Assembly (NCBI GenBank): GCA_016584305.1
Contig: JACEEZ010015310.1
Coordinates: 125,001 to 189,000 of the forward strand
Source: Chionoecetes opilio
Lineage: Eukaryota; Arthropoda; Malacostraca; Decapoda; Majidae
Length of the DNA: 64,000 nucleotides
Direction of reading: 5' to 3'
Positions 1 to 11,004 of this stretch are shown here, piece by piece; the first letter of the stretch is position 1, and each line of letters begins with the position of its first letter. A program made the translations under genes and the position numbers. The notes below the pieces were generated by a model, which was not told the origin of the DNA, searched no databases, and saw only the letters and a program-made list of their open reading frames with translations.

Positions 1-375
1 GTTTACCAGTGAAAGGGATGAAAGAGTAAAGATACTGATTAACTCTTGCATTAGGAAGATGGACAGAATAGGGATGAGAATGAGTAGAAAGTCTTGTGCA
101 GCGAGGCTGCGGGAGTGGGGGAGGCATGCAGTTAGCAAGTTCAGAAGAGCAGTGAGCATGAAAGTAACGGTAGAAGAGAGCAAGAGAAGCAACATTGCAA
201 CGGTGATTTAAAGATTGAAGACAGTCAGTCAGAGGAGAAGAGTTGATGAGACGAAAAGCTTTTGACTCAACCCTGTTTAGGAGAGCTGTATGAGTGGATC
301 CTCCCCAAACATGTGAGACATACTCCATACATGGGCGGATAAGGCCCCTGTAGAGAGCAAGCAATTGGGAGGGAG
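1..375 (-). mobile_element. LINE 3' fragment (RT C-terminal region)
   Basis: The stretch is an inverted, near-identical copy of about 1388-1766 in this window. Read on the minus strand it encodes the end of a non-LTR reverse transcriptase, including a GLIRPCMEYVSHVWGGS segment. It is truncated by the window edge on one side and ends in an (AAT)n/A tract on the other. It has no independent coding potential. Confidence 0.8.
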
Positions 376-378
376 TAA

Positions 379-380
379 AA

Positions 381-447
<67 letters not shown>
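379..447. repeat. (AAT)n plus poly-A tract
   Basis: About 14 AAT units are followed by a run of about 30 A. It sits at the truncation point of the LINE fragment and could be a decayed A-rich tail. Confidence 0.95.
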
Positions 448-450
<3 letters not shown>

Positions 451-516
451 GGTGGTTGAAAACCCGCGAGTAATCAAATCCGCGAGCCTTAAGCCCGCGA
501 ACATGAAGGGTTTAGT
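448..516. mobile_element. possible pogo-type element end
   Basis: The segment has spaced CCGCGA/CCCGCGA motifs and ends GAAGGGTTTAGTG followed by TA, which resembles one terminal inverted repeat of the pogo/Tigger-type elements elsewhere in the window. No matching opposite end was found. This is a tentative remnant. Confidence 0.3.
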
Positions 517-526
517 GTATATATAT

Positions 527-1977
527 TTGCCGTCCTATAATTTTGACTTCCTGCCTTTCTAAAGTTTTTGAATCTATACGTAATAAGAAGATTCTTAAGC
601 ATCTATCTGCTCACAATCTGATCGTCAGTACGGTTTCCGTAAAGGGCGATCTACTGGCGATCTTTTAGCTTTCCTAACTGAATCTTGGTCATCCTCCTTT
701 AGGGGTTTCGGTGAAACTTTTCCTGTTGCTCTTGACATATCAAAAGCTTTTGATAGAGTCTGGCACAAATCTTTAATTTCCAAACTACCCTCATTCAGTT
801 TCTATCCTTCTCTCTGTACCTTTTCCTTTCAAACCGTTCTATTGCAGCTACTGTAGAATGGACATTGTTCTTCTCCTAAATCTATCAATAGTGGTGTTCC
901 CCAGGGTTCTGTCCTATCACCCACTCTTTTTCTATTATTCATTAATGATCTTCTAAGTCTAACTCAAAGCCCTATCCACTCCTACGCTGATGATTCTACC
1001 CTGCATTTTTCAACGTCGTTTATTAGACGTCCAACTCAACAGGAACTAAGTGATTCACGGAGAGATGCCACCGAGTGCCTAACTTCTGATCTTTCTATAA
1101 TTTCTGATTGGGGCAAAGCAAACCTTGTTTTGTTCAATGCCTCAAAAACCCAATTTCTTCACCTATCTACTGGTGAAAAAACCTACAAAGATAACTACAA
1201 AGATAAATACAAAACCTACCAGATAACTATCCCCTCTTTTTCAATGACACTTAACTGTCTCCTTCTTCTACAATGAACATTCTAGGACTATCCCTTACTA
1301 AAAATCTGAACTGGAAATCTCACATCTCATCTTTTGCTAAAACAGCTTCTAAGAAGTTAAGTGTCCTGTGGCATCTGCGTCCTTTTTTTTCTCCCTCCCT
1401 ATTGCTTGCTCTCTACAGGGGCCTTATCCGCCCATGTATGGAGTATGTCTCACATGTTTGGGGAGGATCCACTCATACAGCTCTCCTAAACAGGGTTGAG
1501 TCAAAAGCTTTTCGTCTCATCAACTCCCCTCCTCTGACTGACTGTCTTCAATCTTTAAATCACCGACGCAATGTTGCTTCTCTTGCTCTCTTCTACCGTT
1601 ATTTTCATGCTCACTGCTCTTCGTAACTTGCTAACTGCATGCCTCCCCCCCCCTCCCGCGGCCTCGCTGCACAAGACTTTCTACTCACTCATCCCTATTC
1701 TGTCCATCTTCCTAATGCAAGAGTTAATCAGTATCTCTACTCTTTTATCCCTTTCACTGGTAAACTCTGGAACTCTCTTCCTGTTTCTATTTTTCCACTT
1801 TCCTATGACTTAAATCTTTTCAAAAGAAGAGTAACAAGACACCTCCCGAACTAACTTGGCTCACCCTTTTTATTTTATTCTCTTACTGTCTTCTTTATAG
1901 GGACTGGCAACTAAGCGGGCTTTGTGTCACCCATTTTTTGTGTGCCCTTGGCCAGTCCTTTGTGATGTAAAAAAAAA

Positions 1978-1981
<4 letters not shown>
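527..1981 (+). pseudogene. 5'-truncated LINE reverse transcriptase (Jockey/CR1-like), broken
   Basis: This is a non-LTR retrotransposon RT domain in several frames. Visible in order are RQYGFRKGRSTGDLLAF (about 628-675), LDISKAFDRVWH (from 731), GVPQGSVLSP (from 893), the catalytic YADD (983-994), LNWKSH (about 1309), GLIRPCMEYVSHVWGGS (about 1420-1470) and a C-terminal LWNSLP motif. The frame shifts between the YADD and the part starting at 1273, and a stop lies at 1624-1626. A 3' tail of about 12 A ends the copy, followed by (TA)n. The endonuclease and ORF1 are missing, as expected for 5' truncation. Two other 3' fragments of the same family lie at 1-375 and 14005-14400. Confidence 0.85.

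Positions 1982-2010
<29 letters not shown>
1982..2010. repeat. (TA)n microsatellite
   Basis: A TA dinucleotide run lies directly after the LINE A-tail and abuts the TA target of the next element. Confidence 0.95.
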
Positions 2011-2012
<2 letters not shown>

Positions 2013-2015
<3 letters not shown>

Positions 2016-2546
2016 TAAACCCTCTCGTATTCGGACCCTCATTATTCGGACTTCGACATTATTCGAACCTTCTTTTTTTTTTACAATATAGCAGGGCGGC
2101 AAGAATTTATGTGAATGCCCTGAATATCATATTGCATTTCATAATTGCATTATTTCATTATTGCATCCCTAAATATTTTTTACGTCAAAGAAAAAAGAAT
2201 TATTATCAACAGATTTTTTTTTTTTTTTCTCAGATATGTACCCTACAGTATACAGATTTCTACAGATTTTTTCCCCAAGTTTCTCAGATTTATGTAAATT
2301 TTGTCTAGTAACACTGCTTTTTAGTCTCGCCCCCGTTTTCTTATGGTAAACACCTCATTACCCGGTCTGTGTTCGGAAAATGGCGCGATTTTGTGGTCCA
2401 GAGTTGGGCTTTTGGGGCTGTTCCTGGCCTTTTTTTCCCCTTTTTTTTTTCTTTTTTAGTTTTGTCAAATCCTCGCATTATTCGGATTCTTGCATTACTC
2501 GGACCACTCCTTGGCCTAATTTGTCCTAATACGAGAGGGTTTACTG
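2013..2546. mobile_element. pogo/Tigger-type MITE (family CTCTCGTATTCGG)
   Basis: Terminal inverted repeats begin CAGTAAACCCTCTCGTATTC on the left and are mirrored by GAGAGGGTTTACTG on the right. TA dinucleotides flank both ends (2011-2012 and 2547-2548), the target duplication of Tc1/mariner/pogo elements. The interior is 534 bp of AT-rich DNA without a transposase. The same TIR family is seen at 25866-27861. Confidence 0.9.
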
Positions 2547-2552
2547 TATATA

Positions 2553-3800
2553 CACTTAACCCTCGTTTTCCCGGATCTCCATTTCCCGGATATCGGATTT
2601 GCCGGTAAAAATCCGAGGTCCGGGGATATGTCAGAGTCCTTGAGGGCACATTCACAGACGCTAACGTCCATGCTTAACAACTTAACGACTGTCATCAGCT
2701 GTTTTGGCATTCACAGGGGAGATTGATGACGTCAGAGTTGACGTTAACACACTAAAACACGGCGACTGCCTATAGGGTGCTCACGGTGGTGTTAAGGAAG
2801 CTACGTACATAAACATCCTCATAAATTGAGTATATATGATGTTTTCTGACTCAAGAACTGAACAGGGTAAGTATACAAACGAAATTAGGCCATATAAGAA
2901 ACCCAGGCGCTTGTGGTGATATTGTTTTGCGGTGATGGGCCAAGAGTGGTGAGCGGCGGCATCTCACCACACCGGGTAGCGACTAGCGATGCCAGACACC
3001 ACCATGCACGGCTCCGCGGCAGACTGAAGGTATGTGTCTTGCTGTTCCCTGATTAAAACCCGAGCCCTTGTCCACCCAGCAGTGAATGGGTACCGGGTGT
3101 TAGCCGGGGGTTTGTGACCCGCCTCCCGGGGTGCTGGCTTCGGCCAACACTAGGAGAAAGATATCTACGAAGCGATATATTACTGAAAGAGGTCACAAGA
3201 GGAAGAAGAAGACGACCTATTACTCGGGGAAGGAATAATGAATAGCTAGAATACAAGGGAGTACTAGCCACCGGTGTCTTACCTGCGTGTATGTGGAGGT
3301 AGAAACAAGTGTTGAAGCGACGGAGGTGACACAGGGGATGAAGGAATGATGGAATAAGCTAGAGAATCTAAATAAGTACAACGACCTTGAAAATGCAGGC
3401 CGCGGCTGCTGCCTTGTGATTGGCTGACACGTTTGAGACACAATCTGATTGGCTGGCATGTTTGTTTTTACACAATTATGATTCGCTGGCGAGGCTGTGA
3501 CGTCATTGTAGTCGCTCAGCCACTCAGCTATCAGCGACCATGTACCGTCACTGCTATGTCTCGTATGTGAATACCCACTAACGCCGGGGTGTAGAAATAG
3601 AGGGAGTTAGTTAAGCTAACCACCGTGGCCTTTAACTCTCTCTGAATGTCAGGACAAATGCCTGGTCCAGTCCGTAAATCGACAAAGTTGTCCGGCGATC
3701 CGAGCGTCTCCTGTCACCCCTGGTCAGTGTCCGCGCCTCCCGCCAGGTGGCAGCATGCTCAGCGGTCGTATTGTTTACATTTATAATGTAATGTTTACAT
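2553..3800. mobile_element. decayed pogo-type MITE (family TCGTTTTCCCGGA)
   Basis: The left end reads CACTTAACCCTCGTTTTCCC after a TA and matches the ends at 12795 and 17578. The block at about 3640-3785 matches interior sequence of those copies (compare 17698-17825), including the CCTCCCGCCAGGTGGCAGC segment. Between about 2640 and 3640 lies unrelated DNA, including the shared module at 3050-3140, so this copy is disrupted or composite. No right TIR was found. Confidence 0.55.
3050..3140. repeat. dispersed ~90-bp module
   Basis: The segment around CACCCAGCAGTGAATGGGTA and the GTTAGCCGGGGGTTTGTGAC part recurs at about 14460-14545 (same orientation) and 23460-23560 (inverted). It may be part of a SINE or MITE; its boundaries are not clear. 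Confidence 0.6.
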
Positions 3801-3888
3801 CTATTGTAAGTACACCTTGCAGTCATATGTTGTTATTACCTGTACATGTATATTAAACCATGTTTTGTATGTATTGTATGGCACAGTG

Positions 3889-4645
3889 ATTCCCAACCAG
3901 GGTTCCGCGGAACCCTGGGGTTCCGCCGACCATCACCAGGGGTTCCACGAGAAACCGTAAAATAATTATGTGCTATTACAAAATGACAGTGATCTTAATT
4001 CATAGTTCATAATTTCTACTCAACAACACGTCACAAACACTTTTCAGACACCAACATACTCGTACGTGTCAGTCAGTACAGTGTATATAGTAATGAGAGC
4101 AAATAATATGCATAGAATTAAGAAAAAATTAGTGTTATTGCCGGTGCGGGATACGCCCTTCATTCCTACTCCGCAAGTTTGGCGACACAGGGGTTGGGTA
4201 GGAGGGTGACACAACCCCGTACGAAAATCATACGTGTCACGAGCCCCAGCCCAGCCGTTCACACATCTTCCTTCAGTCAGTTTTGAGCAGCGCAACCGAG
4301 TGAAACGTTGTGTTAATTAATCTCACCAGTTAATATTAGTTTGATACAGATTTTAAAGACTGAAGTATGTTCAAATATTTGAAAAGAAAGCATGTCAGTG
4401 GAGAGGAGGACAGTGACGAAGAATCACAAATACCACAGCCAAGTACGAGTAAAGGAAAAGTGAGTGATGTTAAAAAAAATTGCCTTTACAATGACGGTTA
4501 TCTGGCCATTGGCTTTACATGGACTGGAGAAGAAAACTGTCCACTTCCTTTGTGCATTGTTTGTGGGAAAAAGCTCGCTAACACAGCTATGGCCCCAGCC
4601 AAGTTAAAGTGACACTTAACTACTAATCACAGCCACTTGTTAGGT
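3889..4645 (+). mobile_element. hAT element, 5' fragment
   Basis: It begins with a hAT-like terminus, CACAGTGATTCCCAACC, followed by an internal palindrome GGTTCCGCGGAACC. About 480 bp downstream lies the start of a BED-finger transposase. The rest of the transposase and the right terminus are missing: the sequence passes into a TTAGG-type repeat and a foldback arm. Confidence 0.65.
4367..4645 (+). pseudogene. hAT transposase N-terminus with BED zinc finger, broken
   Basis: The reading starts at an ATG with MFKYLKRKH and an acidic, serine-rich linker. A region resembling SCAND3/ZBED-type hAT proteins follows, with YLAIGFTWTGE, then PLCIVCGKKLAN (zinc-binding C-x2-C) and the HLTTNHSH histidines that complete the BED finger. 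A TGA at 4610-4612 interrupts KLK*HLTTNH where relatives usually carry Arg, consistent with a CGA-to-TGA change. Only the DNA-binding N-terminus remains; the catalytic domain is absent. In complete hAT elements this finger binds the transposon ends. Confidence 0.7.
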
Positions 4646-4870
4646 TAACCTGTTAGGTTAGGTTTCATTAAAACCTTTAAGGTTACGTTAAGTTTCATTA
4701 AAACCTATAAGGTTAGGTTAAGTTTCATTATTATTTTTTTTTTTTTGGGGGGGGGGAGGGTTGCGCAAAATAAAACTATCTTCATTAGAACAAGCACCTA
4801 TTGTAGGCCAAGAAAAAATAGTTGGTGTCGCTGAAAACGACCGCGAAACTCTCGTCCATTATTACCAAAA
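4640..4870. repeat. TTAGG-type tract plus one foldback arm
   Basis: Irregular GGTTAGGTTTCATTAAAACC units (about 4643-4735) are followed by a T/G homopolymer. Then comes an arm (about 4762-4868) matching the right arms of the foldback elements at 47.8 and 51.7 kb, with CACCTATTGTAGGCCAAG and CTCTCGTCCATTATTACC. It is a half-copy of the family described at 46-52 kb. Confidence 0.7.
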
Positions 4871-5058
4871 GTTGTTTCGTAGTCTATATGAAACCATAGT
4901 CGTTTCGTACACTCAGCGCAGAGTTGAACTTGACTATTAGAGTTACGAAATGACACCAGGTATGTACGAAAATACTCAAAATCAGTGTACGAAACTAACT
5001 ACTTTCAATTCAATATACCTAATTAAGAAAGGTTTTTTGATTAGGCCAAAGCTTCTAT

Positions 5059-6288
5059 GGACCACTGTGGCCCGAGCCGTACCCGTGGCCGCGGCGGTGC
5101 GGGGCTGACGCCGTTATAGTGGACGAGAACTACGCGTTCGCTCTTTAGGTCAGACACACACACTCAGGGGATAACACTGCACTCTTTTTAGCCTCTCTCG
5201 CTTTACCATATACACCACACCTGTCACTACACACCTGTACGGCCTCGCAACACACCTGTCGCCTGTGTATCACCGTAAATAAATTACTTGGAAGGTCAGG
5301 CTTCTTAGGTATTGAGGGTGTATGTTTTCTTTTTTAATGTTTTTTTTTAACAAAATAAAGGGCTATATATGTTCCATATTGTAGGATGTGCCTGAACTAA
5401 GTCAATCAGTAAGCTTTCAATCTCGTCTGTCCAGTCAGCAGGCATGTTGATGTCTTCTTGAGAGTTTTAGAAGAAAATGATCTTGCAATAAATAATATAG
5501 TCATCCACTAATTTCGGTCCTTTATAACAGAAAACGTTTTTGCTCACTCAAATGACGAGCAAAACTAGCTTTGAAGTAGTTCCCTGTTTGCTCAACCAAA
5601 CAGGCTTTCATTGAGCAAAATCCTCAAAACTGCTCGAGCACTGCTCACTGAGCAGAAAAGTGCCCGTGTAATAGCCGCTTTAGGGTGGTCGGGAGCACCC
5701 TTAGCTCCCTACGGGAGTGAAATTTGAAGCGACAAGACATCAACAAACAATAAAATACAAGTTGTATCACTATATTTTATGTTTATTGTGTATTATAGAG
5801 CCATTTCATGCTTGCCTGTTTGAAATGTGATGTGTTTATTGCATCATTGACTCCATATTATATCATATTTAACATACAATACCTATACTTGTAATAAATT
5901 CATATTAGGGCAAACCTAATATATTAAATATATATATCGGTCGACTTCTTGAATCAAAACGTATACAAGTTTGGCCGCTATACCTAACGATGCGGTGGTG
6001 GTGGTGTCAAATGTCTGACGTACACACGCACACACACAAGTTACACAAGTCGTTTCGTACACCAAAAAGTTGTTTCGTAGTCTATATGAAAGGGGTGCAG
6101 TCAGTTCGTACACAAGTTCAAGTTCAAGTACACAAGACAGGTGTGGTGTGTGGTAAAGCGAGAGAGGCTAAGAGTGAGGTGTTAGCCCCCCAGTGTGTGT
6201 GTCTGACCTAAAGAGCGAAAGCGCAGTTCTCGTCCACTATAACGGAGTACCGCCGTGGCCACGGATACGGCACGGGCCACAGTGGTCC
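5059..6288. mobile_element. foldback element with ~170-bp inverted arms
   Basis: The left arm (about 5059-5230) and right arm (about 6131-6288) are inverted copies. Both contain GGACCACTGTGGCCC, the TAGTGGACGAGAACT motif, a CTTTAGGTCAGACACACA block and CTCTCGCTTTACCA. The interior, about 900 bp, is AT-rich with no recognisable protein. Inside, at about 6065-6090, lies a 25-bp segment that also occurs outside the element at about 4868-4892. The element has no transposase. Confidence 0.7.
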
Positions 6289-6663
6289 ATATATGCTAAT
6301 CTCGGGCACGCACGACTCGAACCTAGGATCAGCGCATCAAGGTATACCCTGGGTACGTCTCTGTAGTATTCAGCGGGAGAATATTACCTTGAAAGGCTAA
6401 TATGGCGGCAATGTATTATCATAACAGTCTGGCGGCATTTGAAGTGTCTCTTTAAATTTATTTTTTGGGCTCTCTGACAGCTGAGAGCAAGATGATTGGC
6501 TAGATAAGGCCGCGTCATGCGAGGCGCTGCTCTGTGATTAGTCAGCAGAATTTCCCCACACATATCCCTAGAATATCCCTAATATTCCCCACCCAGAGGC
6601 CACCGCAACCGTACGGAAGTGACGGCTCGGGACGAGCATCAACCTCAGCCCACCCTCGTAAGG
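6289..6663. other. unassigned DNA
   Basis: No coding motif, terminal repeat or tandem repeat was recognised here. Confidence 0.5.
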
Positions 6664-7290
6664 TTATTGTAGCCATACACTCATAAGTTGTCCCTTACGA
6701 GGGATTTTCGAGCATCCCTGCCCTGGTGACTTAAAATTCTTTAAAAGCTGATATTCTTCAGGAAATTCCTGCTTTTGTATTGTTCTGACCCAAAATTTTA
6801 AGGAGTCAGAACTATCCCTTTTAATGAATTTAAAGACTAAATTAGTAGTCTTAATTAGTTTGCTCAGTAAGGAAAACCTTTCAATGTCTATCACAGGACC
6901 TGGTATCAATACAGGTTCCATTATTATATCTTTAGATATGTCTGGCTGAGTTAAAACCTGTTTAGGCATATTATTACACTCTTTCAGCCAGGTAGGGCCT
7001 TTAAACCATAATCCTGTGTTTAATTTGAGGGTAGTATTTCCTCAAGACACATTATTGGATGAATATTCCTTAGTGGCAATATATTTTATATGAACTGGAA
7101 TATCACTTTCCTCTAATGACTCACTAATTGGTGTGGGCAAGAAAGTGGTTCCAATTCTGGTAATTAATAGGGGTTGTGCATGACAAGGAGTACCTTCTTG
7201 TTCAGCATGGTGAGTAGTATGTGGGATGGGTCCCATTATTACATTGCCACCAGCGCTGGTGAACAGAGACGTTATGTCTTTTGATGACCT
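6664..7290 (-). pseudogene. Bel/Pao-like LTR retrotransposon pol remnant
   Basis: The minus strand reads continuously through one in-frame TGA at 7042-7044. In order there is an LLITRIGTTF...VHIKYIATKEY segment, an NVS*G site equivalent to the SRG of the family, then GLWFKGPTWLKE, IDIERFSLLSKLIK and QKQEFPEEYQLLKN. This order is typical of the Bel/Pao segment between RNase H and the integrase zinc finger. Protease, RT core, integrase core and LTRs were not seen. The TGA sits at the Arg of SRG, suggesting CGA-to-TGA decay. An alternative would be a host gene of retroelement origin, but the stop and truncation argue against it. Confidence 0.65.
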
Positions 7291-7374
7291 TCCTTAGGTA
7301 ACGCCCAAAATAATCTCTTCCCGCCCTCTTCTTCTTCTGGCGGTCCCCATCAGTTGATTCTTCTTACACACACT

Positions 7375-8528
7375 CAATCAATCATTGGGGGCATACGCCG
7401 GGGGGCGCGTCGCCTCGCCCACCCTACGACGCCACTCCCGGGGGTCACCACGCGCGAGTTCCCATGCAGGCTCCTTTCCCATACCAAGCAGCTCTCGAAA
7501 AGAAACATCAACTTGCCCCAGCCACGAGCCTTGTGGGCGCCCCCTTGGCCTCCTCCATGCCGGATTGTCTCATACAGATACAACCCGATGGGAAGGATCG
7601 GTTTCAGGGTAGCGTGCCACATGCCCATATAGCCGAAGTTGGCGCTGACGGACTATGCAGGTAATAGGCCTCGATTCAGTCTCACGGTGCAATCGCTGAT
7701 TTGACACTTAATCATCCCAGCGATACCCCATGATTCTGCGAAGACACTTATTACCAAAGGCATTGATTAGTCTCTTCAAGTCACTATTTAGTGTCCATGT
7801 CTCACAACCATAGAGTAAGACAGGGATCACAAGCGACTTGAAGATCCGGATCTTTGTCCTTCTGCACAGGTACCGACAACGCCAAATACTCCCGCTGAGC
7901 GAGTCCATAACACCGTGGGCTATGCCAATCCGCCGTAAGACTTCTTGACGTGACCCGCCGTCATTATGGACTGCGCTACCAAGGTATGTAAAACTTTCCA
8001 AGATCTCAATGTCCTCGCCACACGCATGAACAGACTGTACTGCTTCATCTAGTAAGTCTCCAAACACCTGGACCTTGGTCTTGAGCCAGGAGACCTCAAG
8101 TCCCAAAGGCTTTGCCTCCTCGTGCAGCGCCTCGAGAGCCATCACCAGGACCTCCAGCGACTCAGCAAAGATTACTGCATCATCGGCAAAAACAAGATCA
8201 GTGATATTGGTGTTGCCGACGGATGCTCCACAATCACTTTGATCTACAACCTTGTCCATACAAGCGTTGAAAAGTGATGGGGCAAGGACGCACCCTTGCC
8301 TCACTCCTGTATTCACAGGAAAGAAGCTGGATACACCTGCCCCACACTTCACAGCACTCTCAGTCCCAGAATACAGACCAGTTATCAAACCAATAGTCCT
8401 TGCAGGAATCCCTCGAAGTCGCAGAAGATCCCAGAGTGACTCACGATGCACTGAGTCAAACGCCTTCTTGAGATCAACATAGGCTGCAAGCATCCCCTGT
8501 CGAAACTCACGTCGGCGTTCCACCCGAC
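7375..8528 (-). pseudogene. RTE-type LINE copy 1, 5'-truncated
   Basis: The minus strand encodes the RT from ERRREFRQGML through AYVDLKKAFDSVHRESLW, TGVRQGCVLAPSLFNACM and LVFADDAVIF (catalytic FADD) to VLLYGCETWTLNS and LRRIMGYRWDDY. The remaining 3' coding part is in another frame after a TAA near 7710. Compared with the copy at 57264-58263, four residues are missing after NACMD. The 3' end is (TCAATCAA)-like on the plus strand, an RTE-style tail. ACACACACT occurs at both edges (7366-7374, 8529-8537), a likely target duplication. Endonuclease and RT N-terminus are missing. Confidence 0.85.
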
Positions 8529-9129
8529 ACACACACTGGACACGTTTTACACACACTGGACAGCAGAAATCTACCACCCTATTCAGGTGTCCCGAACATA
8601 TTTTATGGCACCACATGTCACATTCATTGCAACGAATAGTTTACTCCTACTCCACTACAGCACACTCCACAGAGAAACCTTCCCACTTGTATATTTTGCT
8701 CTATTTTCTTGCCTATTACCATCATCTTTCTCTTACATATTCACCTTCAGACCTCTTATCTCCATCACACTATATTCCTGGACGTCAATATTTATGGCCG
8801 CAGCTAGGCACACAATATCTAGAGAGAACACATTTTACTACCCTCCTTTTCAGAGACATGAGTGAATTAAAGTTTCCGTAGAGAACTAGGCATGCGACAT
8901 GCATTCTTGTTTGGGTGTGTTGGACGGACTGGGGAGGAAGTAGAGTAGGGGAAGAGGGGGGAGGGGGGGATTGACTCACTCGTCTCGGCATTCTTACTGC
9001 TATTCGAATATGAGAAAAATATGTGTGTAACTGTGTAACTATATATAAATAATAGTGTCTCTGTTCCTCTACTTACCTTAGAATCTAGCCTTAACCTAAT
9101 AAATCTTAATGTTAACAATCCTGGCATTA
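8529..9129. other. unassigned DNA
   Basis: It starts with a duplicated CACACACTGGACA motif (8530-8560) and includes a G-rich purine patch at about 8930-8972. No protein or element was recognised. Confidence 0.5.
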
Positions 9130-9225
9130 CACTAACTGCATGCCTCTCGGGCCTCATTGCCCAAGACTTTCAACTTACTTTCATCCCTATTTTGTTCATC
9201 TTGTTATTGCAAGAATAAGAATGAA
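9130..9225 (+). mobile_element. short LINE 3' fragment
   Basis: CTAACTGCATGCCTC, CAAGACTTTC and the following CATCCCTATT segment align by eye with 1628-1730 of the LINE at 527-1981. It is a diverged scrap with no coding value. Confidence 0.55.
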
Positions 9226-9784
9226 AAGCATTCATCTTTCTGTTATCACTAAAAGTGTGTGTACTGCAGTTCAACTATGAGTAGATAAAAAGAAAAGCAT
9301 CTCAACTTGGCTGTGGTCAGACTAGTGTATGTCTATTTGACTGGTTATGGCTGTGGCCAAGGCTAACAAGTGGGCAGCTCCATCTGCTCCATAGTCACAC
9401 TGTTTATTGTTGCTGATATCATACTTCTATTTCATTTAAGATGGAAATTCCTTTGATGTATTCATGTCATATATCAACACTTTGAGCTGCAAAATGTTGC
9501 ATCACCAGCCAGTTAGGGGTCTAGAAGTAGGCCATTGAAACATTAAAAAAATTAAACAAGCCATTCTCTATCAAAAACGTTTCTACACTGTAATTTTAAG
9601 TGGTGATTAGAAGGGTATATTTTCAAAATTCATTAATCTCTTTTTCATGAAAAAACAACAATTGAAAAATGCAAATGCAAATGAATGAATAAATTAATTT
9701 ACCATGAGCGCTGATTCACAAAGTGTATTTCAATTTTTCATCATTCTGGGATTGATGAATTAAAAAATCAAAGACTATCAGCTT
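9226..9784. other. unassigned AT-rich DNA
   Basis: No repeat seen elsewhere in the window and no coding motif was recognised. It may be intronic or intergenic to the host exon at 10945-11004. Confidence 0.45.
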
Positions 9785-9788
9785 TTAA

Positions 9789-10600
9789 GGGGACCGCCCA
9801 CCCTAAATCTTGTTTACTGATGGATCTTGCTGTAAATGTTTTGAGTTATTGAGGGCTAAGTAAGGACTTCAAAACATAAGTTTCATTTAGATTTGGCCAA
9901 TAGTTTTTTGCAAAAAAAAAAAAAAAAAAAAAAAACGAGGAAAATGTGGCTGATTTGAATTGCTTTCAACTCTTAAGATTATTGGTGGATTACTTTTTAT
10001 TTAAAACCATTAATTCTTCTACTTATAACGAAAGATTTATAGAGTGGTTTTTCTGTATCTTTCTTTATCACCGAGAAATAAAATTTTGGAAAAGTATGAA
10101 AATATTTCCCCAAAAATCAGTTTGAAACACTAGTGCCATGTTCCTAATTGACATAAACAAAAAACTACACCATAATTTTCTTCGTTTTTTATCCAGCTAT
10201 CCATTGACACCTCAAATGTAAAGATCGGATAAAAACGGATGGAGGAGTAGGAAATTGTATAAGAATAACTTAAATTTTTCAGAAATGAGCCCTAAATTTT
10301 TTTTTTCTAGTTTGACTAAGTGTTACGTCAGTAAACCCTATAAGGCTTTTGTCTATTGGTTCCTTTTTACTTTTGGGGCAAAAAAAGCATTATAATTGAT
10401 ATTTTATCGTCAAAACAGATGTAAACAAACAAGGCGGGGCTCGCGTGGTGCGGGGGGGCAGATTTAAACCTTTAAAAAACCTTTTATGGGATAAACTTTA
10501 TATCAGTGTGTTGCCCAAGGCCACAGCTACCATTATATGACTTAAAAGGATTTTCGATATTTTTCATGAATTTTTTATATATTCAGGGTGGGCGGTCCCC
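9789..10600. mobile_element. TTAA-flanked DNA element (Kolobok- or piggyBac-like)
   Basis: The inverted termini are GGGGACCGCCCACCCT on the left and AGGGTGGGCGGTCCCC on the right, 16 bp matching exactly. TTAA flanks both sides (9785-9788 and 10601-10604). TTAA duplication is characteristic of piggyBac and Kolobok elements; the GGGG start rather than CCC favours Kolobok. The 812-bp interior is AT-rich with no transposase. Confidence 0.8.
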
Positions 10601-10604
10601 TTAA

Positions 10605-10944
10605 TTACACAAGATATTTTTTTTCCAGAAAATTTCTAGCTATGAAAAACTGGGGTAAATAGCACACATAGCAATACAGGTGTTGAAAGAATAAACATCT
10701 ATTCAGGTATGCATGAGAATGCATACCCACACCTGCTGGGTATTCTAGGCTGCTAAGACTTATCTTAGATCTTTCCTCAGCTTGAATCTACCATGTATAA
10801 ATTAACATCCAAGACTATGAGACAACAAGGACACATATAAATGGGTGATCAGCATTTTGTTATCCAATTAACCATGATCTTTTTACTGATAAACTACTGT
10901 GATAAAAAGAAGCCTACTTACCCAGGACCTGAGAAATAACTTAC
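10605..10944. other. possible intron downstream of host exon
   Basis: Unassigned unique-looking DNA lies on the 3' side of the exon at 10945-11004 (minus-strand gene). No further exon was recognised. Confidence 0.35.
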
Positions 10945-11004
10945 CCCTTGAAGAGTGGTCACAAACTTGCCACTCTTGGCATTGTAAATGTCTAGCTTCT
11001 GAAT
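10945..11004 (-). CDS. candidate internal exon of a WD40-repeat protein gene
   Basis: On the minus strand a pyrimidine-rich tract ending TTTCTTTGTTTCAG precedes a 60-bp open block, which is followed by the donor GTAAGTTATT. Read in phase 0 the block gives IQKLDIYNAKSGKFVTTLQG, 20 codons. The pattern (hydrophobic-D-IYN-x-SGK-x-V-TTLQG) resembles the second half of a WD40 blade, where the next residue is usually His. WD40 propellers are protein-interaction scaffolds; which protein this is cannot be told. It is the only stretch in the window that looks like a host coding exon: it lies outside any recognised element and has consensus signals at both ends. Another phase is also open but reads nothing recognisable. 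A chance match remains possible because the exon is short. Confidence 0.5.

Noticed and set aside
1911..2308. Open frames with YIYIYIY runs
   Set aside because: Translations of the (TA)n run and poly-T; no domain.
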